A stretch of 19,361 nt of DNA from Microcaldota archaeon (GCA_023246885.1 JAHFHN010000001.1:1-19361), one strand, 5' to 3'. Counted from the stretch's first letter, positions 1 through 7,003 are shown. Notes: generated by a model not told the origin, from the letters alone. Translations and numbers: made by a program.

Positions 1-1
1 A

Positions 2-223
2 ACTGAAGAACTTGACGAATTAGCGCGCGAAGTTAATCACACGCATGGGCCGAAAAAGAAAAAAACTGCAACTGAAGGAAGTACAATAGAGGAAGAGATG
101 GGCGACGTTCTTTTTACACTTATTTGCCTTGCAAATTCCCAAAAAATTGATTTAGATGAAAGCTTTCAAAAAGCAATGGCTAAATGCTACGGCAGAGATA
201 AAAACCGGTTTGAAAAAAAATAG
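2..223 (+). CDS. MazG-like nucleotide pyrophosphohydrolase, C-terminal part
   Basis: An open frame enters from the left edge and stops at TAG 221-223, giving the last 73 residues of a protein whose start lies outside the window. It contains EEEMGDVLF followed by LICLANSQKIDLDESFQKAM and ends in YGRDKNRFEKK. The acidic metal-binding helix, followed by a helix of type 'D-ESF-KA--K---R---RF', is typical of the MazG all-alpha NTP pyrophosphohydrolases, which hydrolyse (d)NTPs to NMP and pyrophosphate. The first half of the metal site is missing only because the window begins inside the gene. The stretch HTHGPKKKKTATEGS between the helices is unusually basic. Substrate cannot be inferred. The family call is fairly secure. 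Confidence 0.75.
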   Translation, partial: TEELDELAREVNHTHGPKKKKTATEGSTIEEEMGDVLFTLICLANSQKIDLDESFQKAMAKCYGRDKNRFEKK

Positions 224-296
224 AAGATTAGCCTAAACATAGGCCATACCGCCAAAAAGGCAACATTTAAGAACTCAAGCCGCGTGAGAAATTTAT

Positions 297-566
297 ATGT
301 GTGACCGCATCGAAGTAAAAACAGCTGCACTTTCGCTTGGAGCGTTTGCTTTTCTTCTGCATTTATTGTGGGTACTCGTAGTGGCTGCCGGATTTGGGCA
401 AGCGCTAGGAAACTGGCGATTTTCACTTCATTTTGTTTCAATGCAATTCGCAGTAATGCCTTTTGACTTTGTGAATGCAATTGTACTGTTAATAACTGCG
501 TTTATACTGGGCGCGGTTGCTGGTGCATTATTTGCAGCATTGTGGAACTACTTTTCAAAACGCTAA
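297..566 (+). CDS. Small membrane protein with two transmembrane helices
   Basis: An 89-residue protein with two hydrophobic segments, about residues 9-33 and 58-84, separated by a short amphipathic loop, ending in WNYFSKR. The second helix is Gly/Ala-rich (ILGAVAGALFAALW). The layout resembles the small DUF5676-type membrane proteins of bacteria and archaea, but this is resemblance only. The start ATG at 297 is preceded by a weak TATA-like ATTTAAG near 266-272 and has no convincing ribosome binding site, so a leaderless transcript is possible. It lies alone between the MazG-like gene and the tRNA gene, with no context that suggests a function. Confidence 0.6.
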   Translation: MCDRIEVKTAALSLGAFAFLLHLLWVLVVAAGFGQALGNWRFSLHFVSMQFAVMPFDFVNAIVLLITAFILGAVAGALFAALWNYFSKR

Positions 567-580
567 AATGCGTGAAGAAA

Positions 581-588
581 CTTATAAA
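581..588 (+). promoter_or_regulatory. TATA box of the tRNA-Glu gene
   Basis: CTTATAAA, preceded by a purine-rich GAAGAAA that could serve as a BRE, lies 30 nt upstream of the first tRNA base. This is the normal archaeal TATA-to-start distance. Confidence 0.6.
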
Positions 589-617
589 CCCGTACAGCTC
601 TAACTTTTTTTACACTT

Positions 618-725
618 GCTTCGATCGTCTAGCTGGTCAAAAATTGTTTAACTTTTAAACTATTTTCTATAAAAGGACGCAGCCCTCTCAAGGCTGCAAC
701 TCGGGTTCAAATCCCGATCGAAGCG
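618..725 (+). tRNA. tRNA-Glu (anticodon CTC) with an intron-like insertion in the D-loop
   Basis: Acceptor strands GCTTCGA (618-624) and TCGAAGC (718-724) pair perfectly, with G725 as discriminator and no encoded CCA. The anticodon stem CAGCC/GGCTG (680-684/692-696) closes the loop CTCTCAA, with U33 at 686 and anticodon CTC at 687-689, which reads GAG (Glu). The T-arm is TCGGG-TTCAAAT-CCCGA (701-717). D-stem strands are GTCT (627-630) and GGAC (675-678). Between the D-stem strands lie 44 nt rather than about 8-10. AGCTGGTC (631-638), with the expected GG pair, is followed by roughly 34 extra AT-rich bases. Removing these leaves an ordinary tRNA of about 74 nt, so the insertion is most likely an archaeal intron at a non-canonical site. 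A T-rich tract at 727-745 probably terminates transcription. Confidence 0.9.
639..672 (+). other. Putative intron in the D-loop of tRNA-Glu (ends approximate)
   Basis: The extra bases form an AT-rich hairpin. AAAAT (640-644) can pair with ATTTT (662-666), and GTTTAA (646-651) with TTAAAC (655-660) around a CTT loop, with one T-T mismatch between the helices. The exact splice sites are uncertain because adenines occur at both ends, and I could not draw a strict bulge-helix-bulge motif. Archaeal tRNA introns at non-canonical positions, including the D-arm, are known, and relaxed motifs can be cut by the broad-specificity endonucleases of some lineages. Confidence 0.6.
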
Positions 726-726
726 C

Positions 727-745
727 TTTCTTCTTTCTGTTTTTT
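727..745 (+). terminator. T-rich terminator after tRNA-Glu
   Basis: Pyrimidine-rich TTTCTTCTTTCTG followed by a run of six T residues (740-745) directly after the tRNA 3' end. This is the usual archaeal oligo-T termination signal, with no hairpin. Confidence 0.45.
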
Positions 746-880
746 ATATATCTTTCTTAGTGCATAGGTCGTTTAGACAAGCTTAAAGTCAAAGGCATAG
801 AGTAATACACGTACTCAATTCATACCGGCATTATTTTTATATTGATTATAGCTAATTTAGATAGGTCAAGAGTCAAAAGT

Positions 881-1771
881 ATGGTTCTTTGTATTATTGC
901 ATTTATAGTGTTCGGCATAATGTCTATTTTTTCAGCTAAGTATAGACCACTAGCAAAAGAAGGGTTTCGCTGCGTTTTTAGGACATTGACAATGAAGCCA
1001 TGCGATACTGGTTTAGATCAAAAGTTCAAAACCGAAGTTGTGTACAGCGTGATGCGCTATTCTCCGGCAATTGCAAGGTTTGTAAACAAGCAATTTGCAG
1101 TTATCTCGTGGATTTTTGTATTACTAACTATTGCAAGTTTTGGCTACAGTGCGTATGGGGTTTACAACTTTTACGTTTTTGGAAACTGTGAAGGTCCAAA
1201 CGCGGTTTCAACGTGCATATTAAACGACTTGACTGGAGATTACGGTAGGTTCAGCAGTCCAACTGAATTAATTTCACCTACAAGTCTCGATGGAATAAAA
1301 GCGGGTAACAGCTCTTCAAATTTGACAATTGTTGAATTTGGGTGTTTTGTATGCCCCTATACAAAGAAAGCTGAGCCACTTGTTAAAGAATTGCTCAATA
1401 CAACTAATGTTAATTATATTTTCAAACCATTCCCATTGCCAAATCACAATAATAGTTTCATAGCCGCTCAAGCAGTGCTTTGCGCGGTTAAGCAAGACAA
1501 AGCATGGGAAATGCGCGAACGCGTGTTTGCGCACCAAGAGACCTGTTCAGTCGATGGGACACTTGCAATTAATGATATTGCTGAAAGCAGCGGAATGAAC
1601 ATGACGCTTTTCAAAGGATGCATGAACAACAATGAGACAGTTGAAGAGTTAAACAAATACATTGAACAAGGCAAAGCGGCGCATATTTACGCTACACCGA
1701 CATTTTTCATTAATGGCAAGCCACTTGTTGGACCAAAGTCAATTGATGAATTCAAAGGATTGATTAAATGA
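881..1771 (+). CDS. Membrane-anchored DsbA-like thiol-disulfide oxidoreductase
   Basis: Residue numbers here count from the alternative TTG at 842. Two transmembrane helices (about 14-31 and 85-106) flank a segment with paired cysteines (C44, C54). A linker with C116 and C125 leads to a thioredoxin-fold domain from about 160. That domain carries the redox motif CFVC (C168, C171) followed by PY and a cis-proline motif ATPTF (P286), as in DsbA/Thioredoxin_4 proteins that form or shuffle disulfides outside the cytoplasm. I prefer ATG 881 because TTG 842 sits inside the likely TATA element (TTATTTTTATAT, 831-842) and would not be in the transcript. The TTG start would add 13 residues. The stop overlaps the sufS-like start by ATGA, so the two are co-translated. 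The extra conserved-looking cysteines suggest an electron relay across the membrane. Confidence 0.8.
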   Translation: MVLCIIAFIVFGIMSIFSAKYRPLAKEGFRCVFRTLTMKPCDTGLDQKFKTEVVYSVMRYSPAIARFVNKQFAVISWIFVLLTIASFGYSAYGVYNFYVFGNCEGPNAVSTCILNDLTGDYGRFSSPTELISPTSLDGIKAGNSSSNLTIVEFGCFVCPYTKKAEPLVKELLNTTNVNYIFKPFPLPNHNNSFIAAQAVLCAVKQDKAWEMRERVFAHQETCSVDGTLAINDIAESSGMNMTLFKGCMNNNETVEELNKYIEQGKAAHIYATPTFFINGKPLVGPKSIDEFKGLIK

Positions 1772-2949
1772 ATGTAAAAAACGATTTTCCGTTTTTGGCA
1801 AAGAACATTGACTTAGTTTACCTAGATAGCGCTTGCACTTCCATTAAGCCAAAGCAAGTGATTGAAGCTGAAAAGAGCTATTATGAAGATTACGGCGCAT
1901 GTGCAGGCCGAAGCTCGCATAAGTTTGGCGCGAAGACAAGCGAAAAAATTGAAAATTGTCGCGAAATAGTTGCAGGGTTTGTTGGTGCAAAAAGTGAAAA
2001 CCTTATTTGGACACGTAACACAACAGAAGGGCTCAACTTAGTTGCTAATTGCACTGATTTTCAAAAACGCAAGACAGTTGTCACAACTATAAATGAACAT
2101 CATTCAGTTTTACTTCCGCTGTTAAAGTTGCGAGATACAGGAAAGATAAAATTAAAGGTTCTAAAAGCAGAAAATGGCGTCGTATCGCTTGAACAGTGGA
2201 GCGATGCAATTGACAAGGAAACTGCGCTCGTTGTAACCCACAATAGCAATAATACTACTTCAATCAAACAAAATGTAAAGCAAATAGCCGAAATTGTCCA
2301 TGATGCTGGCGCATTGATTTGCATTGACGGCGCACAGGGAGTTCCGCATTACGCAGTAGATTTCGGGCAAGAAAATTTTGATTTTCTTTGTTTTTCTGGC
2401 CATAAAATGCTTGGCTCAACTGGAATTGGTGCATTAGTTGCAAAAACTGAATTATTGAAATCAATGCCGCAATTCTTAGTTGGCGGCGGCACAGTAAAAA
2501 CAGTTTCTTTAGAAAAAGTAGTTGTTGCAAGTGACCAATCAAAATTCGAGGCAGGGATTCAGCACTACGCTGGAATTTTTGGATTCGCTGCGGCTTGTGA
2601 ATACCTGAAAAAAATTGGTATGAAGAACATAGAAGCGCATGAAAAAACTTTATCAACTGCGTTGTTAAGTGAATTGAAGAATGCGAATGCAACGGTTTAT
2701 GGTGACTTAAACAACCGCGGCGCATTATATTCTTTTAATCTTGGCAACGCTGCACCGCATGAATTAGCGCTAATGCTTGACAAAGAAGGGATTGCGGTTC
2801 GCAGTGGATTTTTCTGTGCTCAACCCGCAATGGAGTCACTTGGAGCAAAGAATGGCTGTGCAAGAGTAAGCGCTTATGTTTACAATTCTCTTGAAGATGT
2901 GAAGAAGTTTGGCAATGCGTTGAAAAAATTAAGCGAATTATATTGCTGA
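1768..2949 (+). CDS. sufS: Cysteine desulfurase, SufS/class V aminotransferase type
   Basis: A 393-residue PLP enzyme that removes sulfur from L-cysteine as a persulfide for Fe-S clusters or tRNA thiolation. It shows the full fold signature: TRNTTEGLN near 82-90, the PLP-stacking histidine in NEHHS (109-113), the D187/Q190 pair in CIDGAQGVPH, the PLP lysine K213 in SGHKMLGSTGIG, and the catalytic cysteine C350 in RSGFFCAQP, which matches the group II (SufS) RxGxxCAQP motif. The C-terminal ARVSAYVYNS supplies the substrate-binding arginine (R366). The usual SNxxG segment after the first beta strands reads HNSNNTTSIKQNV, somewhat diverged. Its start overlaps the DsbA-like gene by 4 bp, an unusual partner. 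No SufBCD or IscU scaffold gene is in the window. Confidence 0.9.
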   Translation: MNVKNDFPFLAKNIDLVYLDSACTSIKPKQVIEAEKSYYEDYGACAGRSSHKFGAKTSEKIENCREIVAGFVGAKSENLIWTRNTTEGLNLVANCTDFQKRKTVVTTINEHHSVLLPLLKLRDTGKIKLKVLKAENGVVSLEQWSDAIDKETALVVTHNSNNTTSIKQNVKQIAEIVHDAGALICIDGAQGVPHYAVDFGQENFDFLCFSGHKMLGSTGIGALVAKTELLKSMPQFLVGGGTVKTVSLEKVVVASDQSKFEAGIQHYAGIFGFAAACEYLKKIGMKNIEAHEKTLSTALLSELKNANATVYGDLNNRGALYSFNLGNAAPHELALMLDKEGIAVRSGFFCAQPAMESLGAKNGCARVSAYVYNSLEDVKKFGNALKKLSELYC

Positions 2950-2965
2950 AAAGCACCGGCCGATT

Positions 2966-3358
2966 CTAGCCAGTTGAATTAACGGGGGTCAAGGAACAGC
3001 TTGTTTTTTCACTTAGTTCTTGAAGCGATAGTACACGCGTTTCTTTTGCTCCATCTGCGAATATCCAAGTCGGATAAGACTTTACACCTGCATCAGTGCA
3101 TACTGGATATTGCCCATTCCTGCTTGGCGGTGAGCACTCAACATAAGTTACATACTTCATTGAATTGCCAAATAGCGCTTTTTGGTCTGCGCAGTGGGGG
3201 CACCAAAATGCACCGTAGAATTTAGCTCCTTTTTCAGTTAAGCACTTGGCAAAATCATCATATTGGCCGGGGCCATTTGCTGGTGAGAAAAAGTAGAATA
3301 CAGCAGCTAGAAGTGCAATTATTCCTATTGCAAAAAGGGCTAATATTTTTACTGACAT
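2966..3358 (-). CDS. Membrane-anchored thioredoxin-like protein
   Basis: A 130-residue protein with one N-terminal transmembrane or signal-anchor helix (about 4-24) and a short thioredoxin-like domain. The active site is FWCPHC (C53, C56), and the cis-proline loop is SYPTW (P96). Four further cysteines (C39, C75, C87, C121) probably form structural or relay disulfides. The spacing resembles the thioredoxin-like domain fused to VKOR in many bacteria, here as a separate protein, so it may be the partner of a VKOR or of the DsbA-like protein. The gene converges on sufS with 16 bp between stop codons. A TATA-like TAAAAATTTAATC on the minus strand (3389-3401) gives it its own promoter. Confidence 0.8.
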   Translation of the reverse strand: MSVKILALFAIGIIALLAAVFYFFSPANGPGQYDDFAKCLTEKGAKFYGAFWCPHCADQKALFGNSMKYVTYVECSPPSRNGQYPVCTDAGVKSYPTWIFADGAKETRVLSLQELSEKTSCSLTPVNSTG

Positions 3359-3388
3359 GAATTGAACGCCAATTTATTGATTATATTG

Positions 3389-3401
3389 ATTAAATTTTTA
3401 T
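3389..3401 (-). promoter_or_regulatory. TATA-like element of the thioredoxin-like gene
   Basis: Minus-strand TAAAAATTTAATC lies 31 nt from the start codon at 3358, in the 57-bp gap that separates this gene from the end of the preceding minus-strand gene. Confidence 0.4.
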
Positions 3402-3415
3402 AGTTTAAAACAATT

Positions 3416-4015
3416 TTAAGCTATGCAATCTGAGCCGGTGGCGCAACTTGACTCATCTGTTGGCACGCCACGCTCTGGACATTTGTTTGACTGAATACAA
3501 GCTTTGTCAGTCACAGAATTTAATTGTTGCGTTAAAGCGATTTCTGAGTCATTGTCAAATGTTATTAAAATACGATCAAGGTCTTGAAAATCATAATCGC
3601 CGTACTCATTTCGCTTTATGCCATTCACGAAAAATTTCAGTTGTTTATCTCCGCTATTGCAAAAAACGCTTTTCATATCAGTAACAAAACAAGTTGAATT
3701 AAACGACATATTTAATGAAGTGAAAAACTCTCCAAGAGTTGCTTCAGAGATATGCTTGTGTATAATTTCGCCATCGCCATCGTGCAAGTGTACGAAATTA
3801 CTGAGTTTGCTTCGGTTTGTTGACATGTACTTAGTTTGAGAAAAGTTGAATTGCTCGCCGTTTAAGTAAACTTTAAAATCAACATGATAATGAGCATCAC
3901 CTATAAGGGGACCAGTAGTAGGTTTTGGCCAAAAGGTAATTGCAGTTCCAACTACAACTAACAAGGCTATTACAATTGCAAAAATTTTGAAATTTTGAGA
4001 ATTTAAAAATGACAT
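3416..4015 (-). CDS. Uncharacterised membrane-anchored His/Cys-rich protein, possibly metal-binding
   Basis: A 199-residue protein with one N-terminal anchor (about 9-29). The outer domain has two histidine clusters: DAHYHVDFKVYLNGE after the anchor and VHLHDGDGEIIHKH near the middle. These give an HxH plus HxH...HxH set that could bind copper, zinc or another metal. It has an internal cysteine pair (STCFVTDMKSVFC) and a C-terminal tail with four cysteines (CIQSNKC, SSCATGSDC). Small exported proteins with HWHxxxxxxxxG and HxHxHxxxG motifs occur in several archaea, but I know of no assigned function. A TATA-like ATTATTAAATA at 4042-4052 (read on the minus strand) is about 27-37 nt from the ATG, implying a nearly leaderless transcript separate from the lrp-like gene. 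Neighbouring thiol-redox genes suggest a role in extracytoplasmic redox or metal handling, which is inference. Confidence 0.65.
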   Translation of the reverse strand: MSFLNSQNFKIFAIVIALLVVVGTAITFWPKPTTGPLIGDAHYHVDFKVYLNGEQFNFSQTKYMSTNRSKLSNFVHLHDGDGEIIHKHISEATLGEFFTSLNMSFNSTCFVTDMKSVFCNSGDKQLKFFVNGIKRNEYGDYDFQDLDRILITFDNDSEIALTQQLNSVTDKACIQSNKCPERGVPTDESSCATGSDCIA

Positions 4016-4041
4016 AACTACGACTAATACAGTTAAAACAA

Positions 4042-4052
4042 ATTATTAAATA
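4042..4052 (-). promoter_or_regulatory. TATA box of the His/Cys-rich protein gene
   Basis: Minus-strand TATTTAATAAT ends 27 nt before the ATG at 4015, close to the leaderless spacing seen elsewhere in the window. Confidence 0.45.
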
Positions 4053-4067
4053 GTGGGGAATAATTGG

Positions 4068-4487
4068 CTACCATTTCTTTACTGCTATAAACGTACGCGT
4101 ATCCGCAACGTGGGTGCATTTACGAAATTTATCTATTTTTTGATCTAGAGTAGAAATTGAATCCGCATCTATTAATACACAGCCATCAAATTCGCCAGAA
4201 ATTTCAAATGCATCCAAATGAAGTGTTAATAATGAAACTTCGCGCATCATTTTTTTTGTTTCTCCTTTTGCTTTAAGCATGACAATTCCAAAAACATTGG
4301 CATCAGAAGAAGTATCAATCGTAAACCGACTTATTACTTTTTCGCGAAATAGTTTGTCGACCCGACTTCGCACAGCACCTTCAGTTAATCCAACACGCGA
4401 AGCGATTTGTACGTTACGCATTCGACTATTCTCGCGCAGTAAATCTATAATCTTCTTGTCAATTCCATCGATATCATTTATGCCCAT
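4068..4487 (-). CDS. Lrp/AsnC-family transcriptional regulator
   Basis: A 139-residue regulator with the standard two-part layout. An N-terminal AsnC-type winged helix-turn-helix (about 5-60) contains IDKKIIDLLRENSRMRNVQI and the recognition segment GLTEGAVRSRVDKL. A C-terminal RAM ligand-binding domain (about 63-139) contains FEISGEFDGCVLIDADS, matching the ligand-loop pattern of the family. Members bind amino acids as effectors and act as dimers or octamers on palindromic sites. The gene is divergent from aspartokinase, and the 107-bp gap contains a 17-bp palindrome that overlaps the likely TATA of this gene. Autoregulation and control of lysine or aspartate-family synthesis are therefore plausible, as for archaeal LysM-type regulators. 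The effector is not known from sequence. Confidence 0.9.
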   Translation of the reverse strand: MGINDIDGIDKKIIDLLRENSRMRNVQIASRVGLTEGAVRSRVDKLFREKVISRFTIDTSSDANVFGIVMLKAKGETKKMMREVSLLTLHLDAFEISGEFDGCVLIDADSISTLDQKIDKFRKCTHVADTRTFIAVKKW

Positions 4488-4518
4488 ATAAGTTCATTCA
4501 CAGCAAAAATATAAAAAT

Positions 4519-4535
4519 ATTACGAAAATCGTAAT
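4519..4535. promoter_or_regulatory. 17-bp palindromic operator candidate between lrp-like gene and lysC
   Basis: ATTACGA-AAA-TCGTAAT is a perfect inverted repeat with 7-bp arms and a 3-bp centre. It abuts and partly overlaps the minus-strand TATA-like element (4511-4520) of the regulator gene and lies about 20 bp upstream of the lysC TATA box. An extra half-site TCGTAAT occurs at 4580-4586, between the lysC TATA and start codon. Size and form fit an Lrp/AsnC operator. Confidence 0.6.
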
Positions 4536-4553
4536 AAATATTCGTTTTTAGAA

Positions 4554-4563
4554 GTATTTATAA
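4554..4563 (+). promoter_or_regulatory. TATA box of lysC
   Basis: GTATTTATAAG around 4554-4564 lies about 31-40 nt before the ATG at 4595. There is no Shine-Dalgarno-like sequence before this start, so the message is probably leaderless or nearly so. Confidence 0.5.
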
Positions 4564-4594
4564 GTTTTTAGTGAGCAAATCGTAATGTTATCCT

Positions 4595-5869
4595 ATGTTA
4601 GTACAAAAATACGGCGGCGGCATTCTAGCAAATAAACACGATTTTGAACGAGTAGCGGCCGTCATAAAGCAAACCAAGCCATACTCCGTAGTTGTTTCTG
4701 CAGTGCAGGGCGTAACTGATGAGCTAATCGCAATGCTTGAAACTGCAAAGCACGGCGGAGTGCCAATTGAACAACTTAGCACTTTGAAAAAAAAGCATCT
4801 AGAAATCACTAATGGAAACAAAAAAGAAATAGAAACCACACTAGATAAATTAAAACAAACGCTTACTGGCGTGAGTTTGACTGGAGAGTATAGCGAAAAA
4901 CTTTATGCGGCAGTCGTATCTCGCGGTGAATACTTATCTGCGTTGACACTTGCCAGCTATTTGCCAACTTATAGTTTTTGGCCTAGTGAAAAAGGGTTAA
5001 ACGCAAATGGAAGTTATGTAAATAGCCGCAACGATGTGTTAAAAACAAAAAAACCACCAAAAAACAGCATAATAACTGGCTTTTACGGCATTAATGAAGC
5101 TGGCGAAGTGTGTTTATTCGGCAGAGGTGGGACAGACTATACTGCATCGATAATTGGCAAAGTATTGAAAGCCGATAGAATAGAGTTTTGGAAAAACGTT
5201 GATGGTTTTCTTTCAGCTGATCCTCGGCTTGTTGAAAATTCCAAATTTATTAAATCGCTTTCTTTTGAAGAAGCTAGCGAAATATGCCGATTCGGGGCAA
5301 AGATACTACATCCATCAGCAATGGAACCATTGACTGGCACTAGAACAATAATTGAAATAAAAAACGTAGATAAACCGAATTATACTGGAACCATAATATC
5401 AGAAGGAGAGAACAAAAGCGAAGTTGCTGCAATTACTGGCAGGCAAAAAATTGCAGTTATAAGCGTGTCAGGAAACGAAATGGTAGAAGCATTTGGAATT
5501 GCATCAAAAATATTAACGCGCATCGCCAATGCAAACATATCAGTGGACGTAATTGCAACTGGGCAAGCTAATATTTCTTTTACAGTTAGTGAAAATCACG
5601 CAAAAAAAGCAGTGAATTCGCTAAACGATTTAACTATGCAGTTTGACATTGGACAAAAAAGTAATTTAGCCCTTATCGGAGTCGTTGGTAGCGGAATAAA
5701 ACGCAACCCGAAAGTGTTGTCGCGCATATTTTCTGCGCTTTCAAGTAAGAACATCGGAGTAGAAATGATATCTCAAGGCGCTTCTGAAATAGACTTGTCA
5801 CTAATAGTGGAAAACGCTAATTACGAAAACGCGATTAAAGCAGTTCACGAAGAATTTTTCAAAAACTAA
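4595..5869 (+). CDS. lysC: Aspartokinase
   Basis: A 424-residue enzyme that phosphorylates L-aspartate with ATP, the first step to lysine, threonine and methionine. The N-terminal amino-acid kinase domain (about 1-265) has the K5-containing QKYGGG strand, VVSRGE (108-112) for substrate, FGRGGTDYTA (175-184), and NVDGFLSADPRLV plus FGAKILHPSA (233-242). Two C-terminal ACT repeats follow (about 285-330 and 355-400), with DVIATGQANISFTV and VEMISQGASEIDLSLIV, the classic feedback-binding pattern. The usual KFGGTS has become KYGGGI, losing the conserved Thr/Ser just after the glycines. The start is fixed by the TATA spacing and by the immediate onset of the kinase strand. It is followed by asd 37 bp downstream, probably in one transcript. 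Confidence 0.93.
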   Translation: MLVQKYGGGILANKHDFERVAAVIKQTKPYSVVVSAVQGVTDELIAMLETAKHGGVPIEQLSTLKKKHLEITNGNKKEIETTLDKLKQTLTGVSLTGEYSEKLYAAVVSRGEYLSALTLASYLPTYSFWPSEKGLNANGSYVNSRNDVLKTKKPPKNSIITGFYGINEAGEVCLFGRGGTDYTASIIGKVLKADRIEFWKNVDGFLSADPRLVENSKFIKSLSFEEASEICRFGAKILHPSAMEPLTGTRTIIEIKNVDKPNYTGTIISEGENKSEVAAITGRQKIAVISVSGNEMVEAFGIASKILTRIANANISVDVIATGQANISFTVSENHAKKAVNSLNDLTMQFDIGQKSNLALIGVVGSGIKRNPKVLSRIFSALSSKNIGVEMISQGASEIDLSLIVENANYENAIKAVHEEFFKN

Positions 5870-5906
5870 AAAAAAACACAAACGCTAATGGCACAGGTGA
5901 AACTCA

Positions 5907-6938
5907 ATGAAACTACGCACTGCAATTATAGGCGCAACTGGCATAGTTGGACAACAAGCAATGTCTATACTCGCAAAGCACCCATTGTTTGAAGTCACTG
6001 GCCTCGCTGCTTCTGAACGTTCAAGCGGAAAAAAATATTTGGACGCAATAACACGTAATGGCGTACGGCAATGGTATGCAGAAGGTGAACTACCAAGTCA
6101 ATTTGAAAACATGACGCTCCTTGACGGAAATTCACTCAAGGCAAGCGAATTCGACGCCGTATTTTCATGCGTTGAATCAGATGTTGCAACAACACTAGAG
6201 CCAAAACTTGCAAAAGATACCGCGGTTATTAGCACAGCATCGGCATTTCGCTATGAACCGGATGTTCCACTCATAATACCGCAAGTTAACCCGGAACATG
6301 CTGCGCTTATCGAACAACAACGCAAAAACAGGGGATGGAATGGTTTCATTGCGCCGATTCCAAATTGCACAACAACTGGATTAGCGATTTCTTTGAAACC
6401 ACTTGACGATGCATTTGGTTTAGAACAAGTTATAATGACTTCAATGCAAGCAGTTTCAGGAGCTGGCAGATCACCAGGCGTCATTGCACTTGACATAATT
6501 GACAACGTAATCCCGTTTATTTCAGGTGAAGAAGAAAAAGTTGAACGCGAGACCCAAAAGATACTTGGAAAACCAATAAAAGTTTCTTCAACATGCACAC
6601 GCGTTGCAGTCTTAGAAGGACATACTGAAACAGTGTTTGCAAAATTCAAAAAAACGCCAACACCGCAACAGGCATCAGAAGTGCTGCGTAATTTTAAAAC
6701 AAAAACAAAAACACACTCAACTCCAGAACAATTAATTAAAGTGTTTGACGATCCTTCTCGACCGCAACCAAGAATAGATAGAGATACTGGAAACGGGTTA
6801 ACAACTTGCGTTGGCCGACTACGGTCGGATCCAATTCTAGGATTAAAATACGTGTTATTGTCACACAATACTAAAATGGGCGCAGCAGCAGGCGCAATCT
6901 GGGTAGCAGAATTACTAGCAAAACAAAAGTATATTTGA
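5907..6938 (+). CDS. asd: Aspartate-semialdehyde dehydrogenase
   Basis: A 343-residue NADP-dependent enzyme that reduces aspartyl phosphate to aspartate semialdehyde, directly using the product of the preceding aspartokinase. The nucleotide-binding loop GATGIVGQQ is at 9-17. The catalytic cysteine is C154 in PNCTTTGLA, and the acid/base histidine is H239 in LEGHTE. The segment MQAVSGAGRSPGV (180-192) also fits the family. Length and the archaeal/yeast-like PIPNCTTTG form suggest the archaeal subgroup rather than the E. coli type. A GGTGA purine patch lies 9 nt before the ATG. The operon order lysC-asd is common. Confidence 0.93.
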   Translation: MKLRTAIIGATGIVGQQAMSILAKHPLFEVTGLAASERSSGKKYLDAITRNGVRQWYAEGELPSQFENMTLLDGNSLKASEFDAVFSCVESDVATTLEPKLAKDTAVISTASAFRYEPDVPLIIPQVNPEHAALIEQQRKNRGWNGFIAPIPNCTTTGLAISLKPLDDAFGLEQVIMTSMQAVSGAGRSPGVIALDIIDNVIPFISGEEEKVERETQKILGKPIKVSSTCTRVAVLEGHTETVFAKFKKTPTPQQASEVLRNFKTKTKTHSTPEQLIKVFDDPSRPQPRIDRDTGNGLTTCVGRLRSDPILGLKYVLLSHNTKMGAAAGAIWVAELLAKQKYI

Positions 6939-6970
6939 AAAGGACATTAAAGCGGCGGTTAAGCAAAAAG

Positions 6971-6980
6971 TTTATAAAAA
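6971..6980 (+). promoter_or_regulatory. TATA box that sets the start of the secreted-protein gene
   Basis: TTTATAAAAA lies 23-33 nt upstream of the ATG at 7004. This places the transcript start at or close to that ATG and argues against the in-frame TTG at 6935. Confidence 0.6.
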
Positions 6981-7003
6981 GGCAAAGAATAACGGTATAC
7001 ACT

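Noticed and set aside
842..880. TTG at 842 as start of the DsbA-like gene
   Set aside because: It lies inside the likely TATA element, so it would precede the transcript start. ATG 881 fits better, though the short basic extension before the first membrane helix keeps some doubt.
2264..2725. 153-residue minus-strand frame inside sufS
   Set aside because: It lies opposite a conserved gene and shows no recognisable domain or start signal. It is a shadow frame.
6251..6868. 205-residue minus-strand frame inside asd
   Set aside because: It is fully antisense to a well-conserved enzyme, with no supporting signals.
6935..7003. TTG at 6935 overlapping asd as start of the secreted protein
   Set aside because: A TATA box lies within this extension at 6971-6980, and the extension would put a long basic stretch before the signal peptide.
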